A stretch of 36,381 nt of DNA from Myxococcales bacterium (GTDB taxonomy: Bacteria; Myxococcota; Myxococcia; Myxococcales; JAKAPL01): NCBI GenBank assembly GCA_021807105.1, contig JAKAPL010000034.1, positions 1 through 36,381 of the forward strand, in the 5' to 3' direction. The notes under the pieces were generated by a model. That model was not told the DNA's origin. It saw nothing but the letters and a program-made list of their open reading frames with translations, and did not search any database. Below are positions 1 to 7,247 of the stretch, piece by piece. The translations under genes and the position numbers were made by a program. The first letter of the stretch is position 1. Every line of letters begins with the position of its first letter.

Positions 1-1
1 C

Positions 2-258
2 ACCTACGCCTACTTCGGCGAGCCCGTGTACGTCTACTCGCTCAAGGAGGGCATCAACGACGGCTTCCTCACGCCGTTCAAGGTCAAGCAGATCGCCACC
101 ACGCTCGACGAGTACGTCTACACGCCGACGACGGCGAACTCGGCGAGCAGCACCTGCGCGACTTCCAGGACAACGAGAAGGCCATCCCGACCGTCCTGAC
201 GACCTCGCAGAAGCTCTCGACCGGGGTAGACGCCCGCAACATCCGCAACATGGGCTAA
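2..258 (+). pseudogene. Type I restriction enzyme R subunit (HsdR) remnant
   Basis: The gene enters from outside the window. Frame 2 reads TYAYFGEPVYVYSLKEG, then DGFLTPFKVKQIATTLDEYVYTP, the helicase-region signature of type I restriction R subunits. From about base 127 the homology continues in frame 1 with LGEQHLRDFQDNEKAIP and LSTGVDARNIRNM, then a stop at 256-258. In intact HsdR proteins these two blocks are separated by well over 100 residues, so I infer an internal deletion with a frame change. The C-terminal part is also missing: the reading frame ends where the repeat element at 260 begins. No hsdM or hsdS lies in the window. It is a dead gene; the family call is fairly certain, the deletion size is not. 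Confidence 0.75.
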
Positions 259-259
259 G

Positions 260-450
260 CCCGTCTTATTCACGGTCCGGCGTAGCGAGCCGTTCGAGAC
301 CGCGAGCCGAGAAGGGCAAGCGAGAGCGACGACCGACGAGGCGTCGCGTAAAGCACCTCCCCCCCCCGAAGTCGTTTGGAGGGTGGCAAGCCCCCCCTTC
401 GGGAGGCGCGGGATCGGACGCCGCAGCAGCCGGACCGTGAATAAGACGGG
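260..450 (+). repeat. TIR element copy 1 (MITE-like, 191 bp)
   Basis: Non-coding element starting CCCGTCTTATTCACGG and ending in the reverse complement of the same sequence; the terminal inverted repeat is perfect over 22 bp in this copy. The inside holds a conserved block (CGTAGCGAG to GACCGACGAGG) and one TCGTTTGGAGGG-type module followed by GGCAAGCCCCCC. The flanks, CTAAG and TTGAA, do not match as a target duplication, and the hsdR remnant stops at its left edge. No ORF is conserved between copies. A mobile origin is inferred from the TIRs and from copies 2, 3 and 5. Confidence 0.85.
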
Positions 451-527
451 TTGAACCCCGCAGGGGCGCCTGGGAGGAGCCGTCGTTCGGACGCGAGCTG
501 GCCCGGCGGCTCGCGCAGCGGCCTGGC

Positions 528-1289
528 CTACGCCGCGGGCGGCTTGCGCGCGGCGGCGTCCAGGAAGGGCTTCACGAGGTCGATGGGCAGCGGGAAGACG
601 ATCGTCGAGGTCTTCTCGGTGGTCAGCTCGACGAGCGTCTGCAAGTAACGGAGCTGGAGGGCGCCGGGCGACTTCTGGATCACGTCCGCCGCCTGCGAGA
701 GCCGCTCCGCCGCCTGGTGCTCGCCCTCGGCCGCGATGACCTTCGCCCGCCGCTCGCGCTCCGCCTCCGCCTGGCGGGCCATCGCCCGCTGCATGTCCAG
801 CGGCAGATCGATCTGCTTGACCTCCACCGACGAGACCTTGATGCCCCACGGTTCGGTGTGGCGGTCGATGATCTCCGCGAGCTGCTGGTTGATCTTCTCC
901 CGCTGAGAGAGGAGATCGTCCAGCTCCACCTGGCCGAGCACCGAGCGGAGGGTGGTCTGCGCGAACTGGCTCGTGGCGAAGAAGAAGTTGTTGACCTGGA
1001 GGACCGCCCGGTCGGCCTGCAGCACCCGGACGTAGATCACCGCGGAGACCTTCACCGAGACGTTGTCGCGGGTGATGATGTCCTGCGGCGGGACCTCCTG
1101 GGCCGAGACGCGCAGGTCGACGAGGAACATCCGATCGACCCAGGGGATGATCCACTTGAGGCCGGCGGTCTTCAGCCCCGCGTAGCGCCCGAGGCGGAGC
1201 ACGACGCCGTTCTGGTACTCGTTGATGACCCGCAGCCCGGAGACGAACCAGGCGCCGACGAGGACGCCGATGATGCCGAGAGCGAACAT
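528..1289 (-). CDS. Slipin / stomatin-like SPFH membrane protein
   Basis: 253 aa. One N-terminal hydrophobic segment (residues 1-20, [15 protein letters not shown]) is followed by an SPFH/Band 7 domain: [16 protein letters not shown], then [30 protein letters not shown] and [13 protein letters not shown]. An Ala/Glu/Arg-rich coiled-coil stretch follows at about 170-215. Length and order match bacterial slipins, which form oligomers on the cytoplasmic membrane. The ATG at 1289 has an excellent Shine-Dalgarno (AAGGAGG, 5 nt spacing). It lies 32 bp downstream of nfeD, the classic slipin-NfeD pair, in which NfeD is thought to process or cooperate with the stomatin. It is the second gene of the operon. 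The biological role of such pairs is poorly defined. Confidence 0.93.
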   Translation of the reverse strand: MFALGIIGVLVGAWFVSGLRVINEYQNGVVLRLGRYAGLKTAGLKWIIPWVDRMFLVDLRVSAQEVPPQDIITRDNVSVKVSAVIYVRVLQADRAVLQVNNFFFATSQFAQTTLRSVLGQVELDDLLSQREKINQQLAEIIDRHTEPWGIKVSSVEVKQIDLPLDMQRAMARQAEAERERRAKVIAAEGEHQAAERLSQAADVIQKSPGALQLRYLQTLVELTTEKTSTIVFPLPIDLVKPFLDAAARKPPAA

Positions 1290-1321
1290 GAGAACCTCCT
1301 TGAGGGGGTGCGGCCGAGCTT

Positions 1322-2683
1322 TTAGCCCGCTCGGGGCTCCTCGACAACGATCACCCGCACCACCAGTCCGTCGACTCCGATCACCCGCACCGCCGCCCCC
1401 CGCGCCACCTTCTCCTCGGCGCGCGCCTGCCAGTACTCGCCATGGAGGAACGCCTGCCCCGACCGGGCATCGATGTCCGAGAGCGCCTGGCCACGCTCGC
1501 CGATCAGTCCGGCCGCCCCGGCGACGAGCGGCCGCCCCCGGCTCTGCGCGACCTTCGCCCCCACGAAGAGCAGGATCAGGGCGACGGCGATCGGCGCGGG
1601 CCAGACGAGGAAGGGCGAGACGGTCCACGCCCCCGGTGAGAACTGATAATCAGGCGACCCCTTGTTCACGAAGAGGAGCGAGCCGAGCAAGAGGCAGATC
1701 GCGCCCAGGATCCCCGCCGCCCCGTGGAGGGGGAGGTAGGACTCGGTGACGAGCAGCACCCCGCCGGCGAGCAAGAGGACGATCGCCCCCAGGTTGACGG
1801 GGATGACCTCCGTCGCGAGCAGGCCGAGGACGAGGAGCACGCCCCCGACGAGGCCCGGATAGATCGACCCCGGGTGGTAGAACTCCAGGCCGATGCCCGC
1901 CATGCCGAGCAGCATCAGCAGGGCGGCGAGGTTCGGATCGGAGAGCAGCGAGAGGAGCTTCTGCCGGAGGCTCATGCGAAACGGCACGAGCCGCGCGTCC
2001 TTGCCCCGCAGGGTGACCTTCCCGCCCGCCGTCTCCACGGTCTCCCCGTCCACCGCGGCGAGCAAGTCGGCCGCGCTCTTCGCGATCCGGTCGATGACGT
2101 GGAGCTTGAGCGCGTCTTCGGAGGTCGCCGAGACGCTCTCCCGCACCGCCTTCTCGGCCCAGTCCTCGTTCCGGCCGCGCTCCTTGGCGATCGTCCGGGC
2201 GAAGGCGGCGGTGTCGTTCTCCACCTTCTTCGCCAGGTCGTTTCCGCCCTCCGCCGCGACGTCCTTGCCGGTCGAGGAGATCGGGTGCGCGGCGCCGATG
2301 GTCGACGCCGGGGCCATGGCGGCGAGGTTCGCGGCGAGCGTGATGAAGAGCCCGGCCGAGCCGGCGTGCGCCCCCTCGGGCGAAACGTAGACGACGACCG
2401 GGACGCTGCTGCCGAGGAAGCTCTCGACGATCCCGTGGGTCGCCTGGAGCGAGCCGCCGGGCGTGTCGAGCTCCACGAGGACGCCGTCCGCGCCCGTCGC
2501 CTTCGCCCGGGCGAGGCCGGCGGCGAGGTACTCGCGCGTGGCGACCGTGATCGGTTGGCGGACGATCAGGACGAGCCAGCGTGGCGCGCCCGACGGGGCG
2601 GGCGAGGCCGCGAGCGCCACCGCGGCCAGCGGCGCGAGGACGAGGGCGCCGGCCTTCGCCCACCCTCTGGAGGCGCCGCTCAT
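1322..2683 (-). CDS. NfeD-family membrane-bound serine protease (long form)
   Basis: 453 aa. An N-terminal signal or anchor (about residues 8-26) leads into a ClpP-like domain with ELDTPGGSL (about 71-79) and [11 protein letters not shown], in which Ser109 is the expected nucleophile. A Lys in [11 protein letters not shown] (152/153) is the likely dyad partner, as in the archaeal 1510-N protease. The middle carries about five membrane segments (230-400). The C-terminal OB-like NfeD domain includes [24 protein letters not shown]. Length is typical of the long NfeDI/1510 form. It is the first gene of the operon with the slipin. A near-consensus promoter ends about 10 bp before the ATG, and no good ribosome site is present, so the message may be leaderless. 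Confidence 0.92.
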   Translation of the reverse strand: MSGASRGWAKAGALVLAPLAAVALAASPAPSGAPRWLVLIVRQPITVATREYLAAGLARAKATGADGVLVELDTPGGSLQATHGIVESFLGSSVPVVVYVSPEGAHAGSAGLFITLAANLAAMAPASTIGAAHPISSTGKDVAAEGGNDLAKKVENDTAAFARTIAKERGRNEDWAEKAVRESVSATSEDALKLHVIDRIAKSAADLLAAVDGETVETAGGKVTLRGKDARLVPFRMSLRQKLLSLLSDPNLAALLMLLGMAGIGLEFYHPGSIYPGLVGGVLLVLGLLATEVIPVNLGAIVLLLAGGVLLVTESYLPLHGAAGILGAICLLLGSLLFVNKGSPDYQFSPGAWTVSPFLVWPAPIAVALILLFVGAKVAQSRGRPLVAGAAGLIGERGQALSDIDARSGQAFLHGEYWQARAEEKVARGAAVRVIGVDGLVVRVIVVEEPRAG

Positions 2684-2685
2684 CC

Positions 2686-2719
2686 CACCGCCAGTATAAG
2701 TCACCGGGCGGCGTGTCAA
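2686..2719 (-). promoter_or_regulatory. Sigma70-type promoter of nfeD-slipin operon
   Basis: On the minus strand a perfect TTGACA (2719-2714) and TATACT (2698-2693) are separated by 15 bp, shorter than the usual 17. The expected start of transcription, about 7 nt below the -10 box, lies about 3 nt before the nfeD ATG. This predicts a leaderless or nearly leaderless transcript. Confidence 0.6.
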
Positions 2720-2723
2720 GGTC

Positions 2724-2749
2724 GTGAAGGGAGGTTGTGAAGGGAGGTC
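2724..2749. repeat. 13-bp direct repeat upstream of nfeD promoter
   Basis: Two adjacent copies of GTGAAGGGAGGTY lie about 5 bp upstream of the -35 box on the nfeD side. Their position fits a regulator site, but the regulator is unknown and chance duplication is possible. Confidence 0.4.
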
Positions 2750-2997
2750 GACCCGATCGGCGTTGCGAGGTTCTCCTGGGAGAGGCCGGCGTCCCGCCCG
2801 CCTCCGCCCGGGAGACGCACGGACGGACAACCGGATTCGCGAGCAACGACGCAAAGATACCCGCGCGATCCCCCGGGGGGGGGTGGGGCGAACGTCTTCT
2901 CCCCTGCCGCTCACCGCCGCGCGGCGCACCCGACCGCTCGCTCATCCCGTTCGCCCTCCCGAAGTCCGTCACCAGGGCCGAGACGCCCGGCAGGCCG
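2750..2997. other. Intergenic stretch with no recognised gene
   Basis: Open frames here give only Arg/Pro/Gly-rich low-complexity translations on both strands. I recognise no domain, RNA or promoter. The stretch ends at the target duplication of element copy 2. Confidence 0.5.
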
Positions 2998-3212
2998 TTA
3001 ACCCCGTCTTATTCACGGGACGGCGTAGCGAGACGTTCGAGACCGCAGCCGAGAAGGGCGAGCGAGAGCGACGACCGACGAGGCGGGCTAAAGCCCGCCG
3101 CAGGAGGGAGGAGCGAGCCCCCCCATGTCGTTGTAGGGGTGGCAAGCCCCCCCCTTCGGGAGGCGCGGGATCGGACGTCGCAGCAGCCGGACCGTGAATA
3201 AGACGGGTTAAC
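2998..3212 (+). repeat. TIR element copy 2 with 5-bp target duplication
   Basis: The element proper is 3003-3207 (205 bp), in the same orientation as copy 1. It is flanked by TTAAC at 2998-3002 and 3208-3212, a convincing target-site duplication. The left TIR is altered after CCCGTCTTATTCACGG. Its centre carries the ATGTCGTTGTAGGGG module instead of the TCGTTTGGAGGG module, and a private hairpin GGCGGGCTAAAGCCCGCC. It lies just behind the stop codon (3215) of the broken minus-strand gene. Confidence 0.88.
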
Positions 3213-3214
3213 GC

Positions 3215-3330
3215 TTACTTGCAGACGCCGTCGGGGCAGCGCTCGACGAGGCCGGTCGTCTGGCCCTGACCGGTCTGCTGCGGAACGACGTTCGCCGTCG
3301 CGTACACGTTCTGGCCGTCGTACGCGGTAG
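3215..3330 (-). pseudogene. C-terminal fragment of an unrecognised gene
   Basis: The minus strand encodes a protein-like tail: TAYDGQNVYATANVVPQQ, then TGQGQTTGLVERCPDGVCK and a stop at 3215-3217. Composition (few Arg/Pro, a Cys pair) is unlike the neighbouring shadow frames. Upstream, at about 3331, the frame becomes Arg/Pro-rich junk antisense to the next gene, so only about 36 residues of the original survive. I cannot assign a family. The sharp loss of homology next to a repeat element suggests a rearrangement. Confidence 0.35.
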
Positions 3331-3339
3331 AGTGGCCGA

Positions 3340-3717
3340 GTGCGCGGGAGATTCTCCTTGTTCGGCGTCCTGTTCGCGATCGCCTGCGGCCACGCGAGAG
3401 CACGGCCGCGGGCGCCGGTGGGGGACGACGACCCGACGCTCCTGGCGCTCGCAAACGCCCGCTCCGGCAACGTCCTCGTCCGCTGCTCGCCTCCCGATGC
3501 CGAGATTACGATCGACGGCGTGCCGAGCGGCCTCACCTCGGACTACGACGGCCGGAGGCGGCTGCTCGCGCTGGCCCCCGGGGAGCACCGGATCGCGGTC
3601 CGGCGGCAAGGCTACGCGCCGATCGAGGTGAAGACGACGGTGGCGGCCGGCGGCGGCCGGCAGACGCTCGACCTCGCCTTGCCGCGCATCCAGGGGACGG
3701 ACTTGGACGGCCGATAG
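3340..3717 (+). CDS. PEGA-domain lipoprotein
   Basis: 125 aa. A short N-terminal hydrophobic stretch ends in FAIACG, a plausible lipobox with Cys16 as lipid site. Residues 43-120 form a PEGA-like surface domain: GNVLVRCSPPDAEITIDGVP, then LLALAPGEHRIAVRRQGYAP, with the typical P-G-x-H-x-I-x-V pattern. PEGA domains are small beta modules of bacterial surface and S-layer-associated proteins. The start is GTG at 3340; a TAGAGT hexamer ends 6 nt before it and no ribosome site exists, which fits a leaderless message. The gene ends 121 bp before the next lipoprotein. Its partner is unknown. Confidence 0.72.
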   Translation: MRGRFSLFGVLFAIACGHARARPRAPVGDDDPTLLALANARSGNVLVRCSPPDAEITIDGVPSGLTSDYDGRRRLLALAPGEHRIAVRRQGYAPIEVKTTVAAGGGRQTLDLALPRIQGTDLDGR

Positions 3718-3736
3718 GCGGCCGCGCGGGAGGGGG

Positions 3737-3785
3737 GTTCCCAGGCGAGCGCGGGGTGTGGTAGTGAGACGCCGCTTTTGGGAAC
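3737..3785. promoter_or_regulatory. Inverted repeat upstream of lipoprotein gene
   Basis: GTTCCCA (3737-3743) and TGGGAAC (3779-3785) are perfect inverted repeats 35 bp apart. A second hairpin CGGCGG-aatggc-CCGCCG follows at about 3790-3807, in the presumed leader of the gene at 3839. They could be a terminator of the PEGA gene or a leader structure; no function is assigned. Confidence 0.3.
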
Positions 3786-3838
3786 GACCCCGGCGGAATG
3801 GCCCGCCGGAGCATCGGATTCGAGCAATGAGGAGAATC

Positions 3839-4924
3839 ATGCACAAGCAGCTTCGGCAGCGGATCGGTCTGCTCGCCTGCGTGGCCGCGGCCACGGCGTT
3901 CGCGGCGTGCGGTGGCGGCGGCGGCGGCACGGACGCCGGCAACGGCAACACGAACGGCAGCTCCGGCACGGCGAACACTTCGGGCGGCGGAGACGGCGGC
4001 TCGACGTCGGGCGGCACGACCTCGGGCGGCACGACCTCGGGCGGCACGACGTCGGGTGGAACCACCTCGGGCGGCGGCAGCGACGGCGGATCGACGGCCA
4101 AGACCTACTGCGACGGCGTCCAGCTCGAGGCGGACGGCGGCGCCACCTTCATGCTCGAGACGTTCAACTTCAGCAAGGCGCTCGCGGCCTGCTCGCCGAA
4201 GGACTGGGCCGATGGCACGGCCGTCCAGAACGCCGGCGGCATCCTCGACATCGACATCCTGGACGGCCAGGGACCGAGCACGGTCGGTGTGAACGCTCCC
4301 CCCGTCCTCTACGTCGCGAGCTGCGACGATCTGAACGCGCCCGCGATGGCCGACGGCGGCGGCGCGTCCTTCCCCGCGCCCGACGCGGGCTCGCCGACGA
4401 CCGTGGCGGCGGCCGTGACGGCGCAGACGACGGGGACCTTCTGGGGCGTGGTCACCGCCGCGTACGCGGGAGGGGCCGGGAAGAGCTCCAGCCTCTACGT
4501 TCAGGACGTGGTGGGCCCGAGCGGCACGCCGGCGCCGAAGAGCGGGGTGGGTGTCTACATCCGCAAGCAGGACAGCGCCACGATCGCCACGCCGAACCCG
4601 GGCGACGTGGTCGTGGTCACGAACTTCAAGTGGAGCCCCTACAACGGCTACAGCAGCACTTTCCACGGCTTCGGGAACAACCAGAACCAGTTCGAGTCCC
4701 AGGCGGGAGCGAGCATCCAGGTCATCGGCCAGACGGGGCTCCCGCCCCCGGTCACGGTCAGCCCCACGGACCTCGACCCGACGAACCCCTCCGCCACCGC
4801 GCAGGGGTACTACGGGATGCGGGTGACGGTGAGCGGCGGGCCCTTCAAGGTGGACGGCAGCGGGCCGAGCAACACCTGCCCGGTCCCGCTCCAGAAGACC
4901 GTCACGTCGAGCAGCGGCGGCTGA
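3839..4924 (+). CDS. Secreted lipoprotein with Gly/Ser/Thr repeat linker
   Basis: 361 aa from the ATG at 3839, chosen over the in-frame ATG at 3827 because AGGAG lies 4-5 nt upstream. The signal peptide ends in TAFAACGGG, a good lipobox. Residues about 22-85 are a low-complexity Gly/Asp/Ser/Thr tether with TSGGT pentapeptide repeats. The rest is a globular beta-rich region with two Cys early (YCDGVQLE, AACSPKDW), SSLYVQDVVGPSG and GDVVVVTNFKWSPYNGY, resembling the OB-like nucleic-acid-binding folds found in secreted myxobacterial proteins (weak inference). It ends abruptly in a Ser/Gly tail. Probably exposed on the outer membrane. The terminator at 4947 follows directly. Confidence 0.75.
   Translation: MHKQLRQRIGLLACVAAATAFAACGGGGGGTDAGNGNTNGSSGTANTSGGGDGGSTSGGTTSGGTTSGGTTSGGTTSGGGSDGGSTAKTYCDGVQLEADGGATFMLETFNFSKALAACSPKDWADGTAVQNAGGILDIDILDGQGPSTVGVNAPPVLYVASCDDLNAPAMADGGGASFPAPDAGSPTTVAAAVTAQTTGTFWGVVTAAYAGGAGKSSSLYVQDVVGPSGTPAPKSGVGVYIRKQDSATIATPNPGDVVVVTNFKWSPYNGYSSTFHGFGNNQNQFESQAGASIQVIGQTGLPPPVTVSPTDLDPTNPSATAQGYYGMRVTVSGGPFKVDGSGPSNTCPVPLQKTVTSSSGG
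4004..4075 (+). repeat. 15-bp coding microsatellite (TSGGT repeats)
   Basis: Nearly five tandem copies of a 15-bp unit (ACSTCGGGCGGCACG, in-frame, encoding TSGGT) in the tether of the lipoprotein. Multiples of 3 keep the frame, so copy-number change would only alter tether length. Confidence 0.8.
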
Positions 4925-4946
4925 GCGACTCGCGCGAACGGAGCTC

Positions 4947-4984
4947 GAGAAGCCCGGTGCTCCGAGAGGGGCGCCGGGCTTCTC
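4947..4984. terminator. Bidirectional intrinsic terminator
   Basis: A perfect 11-bp stem GAGAAGCCCGG / CCGGGCTTCTC with a 16-nt loop, followed on the plus strand by TTATTT. It sits between two convergent genes (stop at 4924 and minus-strand stop at 4985) and can serve both. Confidence 0.85.
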
Positions 4985-5305
4985 TTATTTCGGCTCCGGC
5001 CGGGTCAGCCAGATGTCGTGCCACAGCGCCTGCCACCATGGAGGGCCGAACGCTTCCGGCGGCAGCTCGCGGAGGGCCTCTTCCCGCGGCAGGATCCGGC
5101 AGCCCGAGTCATCCACGACGACCAGGGCCCGCCGGCGCGCGAGCGCGCGGAAGAAGGGCTCCCAGCCCACGCGCCGCCAACCGGCCTCGTCCCCGCCGGG
5201 GCGCGAGAGCTTCACCTCGTCGGGCGCGTCGATCTTCTGGACCGGGAACGCACCCTGCTGGCCCGCCCACTCGATGATCGCCCGACGATGTAGGAAGACT
5301 TGCAT
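4985..5305 (-). CDS. Small hypothetical protein, operon with DUF4091 gene
   Basis: 106 aa. It begins MQVFLHRRAIIEWAGQQGAF and has no signal peptide or membrane segment. It reads as a compact soluble protein with VGWEPFFRALARRRALVVVDD and a Trp-rich end (PPWWQALWHDIWL). The ATG at 5305 lies 10 bp after the stop of the DUF4091 gene on the same strand, so the two are probably co-transcribed. I do not recognise the family. The stop overlaps the base of the terminator region at 4985. Confidence 0.65.
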   Translation of the reverse strand: MQVFLHRRAIIEWAGQQGAFPVQKIDAPDEVKLSRPGGDEAGWRRVGWEPFFRALARRRALVVVDDSGCRILPREEALRELPPEAFGPPWWQALWHDIWLTRPEPK

Positions 5306-5315
5306 GCCGACTGTC

Positions 5316-6962
5316 TTAACGCCGGCCCGGACCGGCTGACAACCAGGCGGCGTCGAGCGCGGCGAGCAGGCGCCCGCGGAGAGCCTCGCGGCGCGCGGGC
5401 GGGAGCTCGACCTCGGTCGCCGACGGCAGCCACTCGGCCACGAGCCTCTCGGCGAGCGCGCCCTCCCCGAGGCGGGCGAGGAGGGACAGCTCCTCGTAGT
5501 CCTGCAACCCCGCGCGGATGAGCTTCAGCCGCAGGCTCTCCACGGGGATGTCCGTGCGGCCGCCGATCCGGTCGGGCGTGCCGGGATAGAAGAGCGTCCC
5601 GTCGCCGTTGCCGCCGAAGCGCCGGATCGACACCCAGGGGTCGCCGTCCTCGTAGGCGAGGACGGTGTCGTAGTACAGCTCGCCGCCGATCCCGTACCGG
5701 AAGGCGAGCGGCCCCATCGCCCGGTTGCGGCTGCCCGGGACGTCGATGACGTAGTCGGGCCAGCCATGGAAGTAGCTGGCCGCGCGCTGGGGCACGGGCC
5801 CCTCGCAGCCGTGGCTGCTGCACGAGACGTACCACCAGAGCCGGTCGCCGCGCGCGAGGAGCGGCGCGTAGGCCGAGAAGGGCGCCCGCAGCGGGCAGAA
5901 TTCCGAGGGGGCCCGTCGAACGATCAGGCAGTTCAGGTTGGGGGTCCAGATGTCCACCGCGCCCGCGAGCGCGGGCTGGAAGGGGACGGTGACGAGGACC
6001 GAGAGGCCCGCCGCGTGCGCGAGGCTGGCGAGGGAGACGATCGCGGGGAAGCGATCGGGGCTGGGCTCGTCGGCGGCGTACAGGAAGGCCCGGGCGAGCC
6101 AGCCGTGCTCGCGCAGGTGCCCGGCGGTCGCGGAGAGGACGGCCGCGGTCTCACGCGGCCCCATGCCGGCGGGGAGGCGGACGTCGGTCGAGGTGAAGCG
6201 GGCGCCGGAGGGCAAAGCGGTGCCGTCGAGCAGCGGGGCCAACTCGTCGTCGTAGGCCCGGAAGTCGACGGTCGCGCCCGAGACGCTTGGCGGGCGCATG
6301 CTCATGCCGTGGAGCGAGATCCGGTCGCGCAGCGCGGCGATCGCGTAGCGGCGCAGCAACGCGTCCGCCTCCGCGGGCGCGATCCGGTGGCGCCGCAGCA
6401 ACGAAGGCAGGGAGATCCCGAACGACGTGGGCAGAGTCGAGGTGGCCGGGATCGCGAAGGGATGGACGCGCAGGGTGACCGGCACCGTCGCGAGCGGCCG
6501 GCCGCCGGCGGAGATCCGGATCTCCCCCCGCGCCTCTCCAGGGCTCGCGCCCCGCGGGACGCAGACGTCGACGAAGAGCGCGAGCAGGCCCCCGGCCGGG
6601 ACGTCCACGGGGAAGGCGTCGCGCCGCTCGCCGACGAAGGAGTCCACGGCCGGGATGAGCGGGTCCGGCCAGTCGCCGGCGTGGCCGTCGGGGCCGCTCG
6701 GCAGGGCGAGCTGGAGCTGAGCCTCGCGGCTGAGCGAGGGCGCCGGCGCGAGCGGCGGCGCGAACGGTGCGGCCTCCGCCGAGACCGCGACCAGCGGCTC
6801 CCGGGCCCGCAGCGCGACCTGGAAGGGCTCGCATTCGCCCCGGCCCGCGTCCAGGCGCGCCGTGCGCCGCTCGCCCGCCACGGCGTCGGGACGGAGCTTC
6901 TCCTCCGGCGCCGCGACCCAGTAGACGGGGGCGACCGCGATGAGGGCGGCGAGCACCCCCAC
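5316..6962 (-). CDS. DUF4091 / GH123-like glycoside hydrolase family protein
   Basis: 548 aa with a short N-terminal signal sequence (VLAALIAVAPVYWVAAP). An N-terminal beta-sandwich carries ECEPFQVALRAREPL and a Gly/Arg-rich sheet. The C-terminal barrel shows DUF4091 features: ARAFLYAADEPSPDRFPAI (DEP is the expected acidic catalytic site of GH123-like enzymes), WWYVSCSSHGCEGP, and GIGGELYYDTVLAYEDG leading to FGGNGDGTLFYPGTPDRIGG and RAGLQDYEELSLL. Such proteins act outside the cytoplasm on glycans; the substrate is unknown. The start is GTG 6962, or GTG 6956, which would lie 6 nt after a TACCCT hexamer. Repeat copy 3 lies 35 bp upstream. Confidence 0.82.
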   Translation of the reverse strand: MGVLAALIAVAPVYWVAAPEEKLRPDAVAGERRTARLDAGRGECEPFQVALRAREPLVAVSAEAAPFAPPLAPAPSLSREAQLQLALPSGPDGHAGDWPDPLIPAVDSFVGERRDAFPVDVPAGGLLALFVDVCVPRGASPGEARGEIRISAGGRPLATVPVTLRVHPFAIPATSTLPTSFGISLPSLLRRHRIAPAEADALLRRYAIAALRDRISLHGMSMRPPSVSGATVDFRAYDDELAPLLDGTALPSGARFTSTDVRLPAGMGPRETAAVLSATAGHLREHGWLARAFLYAADEPSPDRFPAIVSLASLAHAAGLSVLVTVPFQPALAGAVDIWTPNLNCLIVRRAPSEFCPLRAPFSAYAPLLARGDRLWWYVSCSSHGCEGPVPQRAASYFHGWPDYVIDVPGSRNRAMGPLAFRYGIGGELYYDTVLAYEDGDPWVSIRRFGGNGDGTLFYPGTPDRIGGRTDIPVESLRLKLIRAGLQDYEELSLLARLGEGALAERLVAEWLPSATEVELPPARREALRGRLLAALDAAWLSAGPGRR

Positions 6963-6992
6963 AGGGTACTCACGCGGCGGTCCAGGAGCGGG

Positions 6993-7212
6993 TTCAACCC
7001 GTCTTATTCACGGTCCGGCTGCTGCGGCGTCCGATCCCGCGCCTGCGAAGGGCGTGCTCGCTCCGTACCTCCTGCGGGGGGCTTGCCACCCTCCAAACGA
7101 CTTGGGGGGAGGTGCTTTACGCGACGCCTCGTCGGTCGTCGCTCTCGCTTGCCCTTCTCGGCTGCGGTCTCGAACGCCTCGCTACGCCGTACCGTGAATA
7201 AGACGGGTTCAA
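6993..7212 (-). repeat. TIR element copy 3 with 5-bp target duplication
   Basis: The element proper is 6998-7207 (210 bp), inverted relative to copies 1 and 2, flanked by TTCAA at 6993-6997 and 7208-7212. It contains the TCGTTTGGAGGG module and a GGAGGTACGGAGCGAGCA segment also present in copy 5. It separates two divergent genes whose starts are 35 and 40 bp from its ends, so outward promoter activity is worth testing. Confidence 0.9.
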
Positions 7213-7247
7213 GAGTCCTGCCGTCTCATGCTACCCTCGCCCCACCC

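Noticed and set aside
260-450. CRISPR or attachment site as an explanation of the repeated CCCGTCTTATTCACGG ends
   Set aside because: Copies are dispersed, 191-247 bp long, have inverted ends and target duplications, and no spacer array or integrase gene is present.
118-1347. Long minus-strand frame over element copy 1 and the slipin gene
   Set aside because: Its translation is Arg/Pro/Gly-rich and antisense-frame-like; the slipin frame at 528-1289 explains the region and has a strong ribosome site.
2724-2749. Replication origin or plasmid iterons
   Set aside because: Only two repeats, no DnaA boxes, AT-rich region or replication gene nearby.
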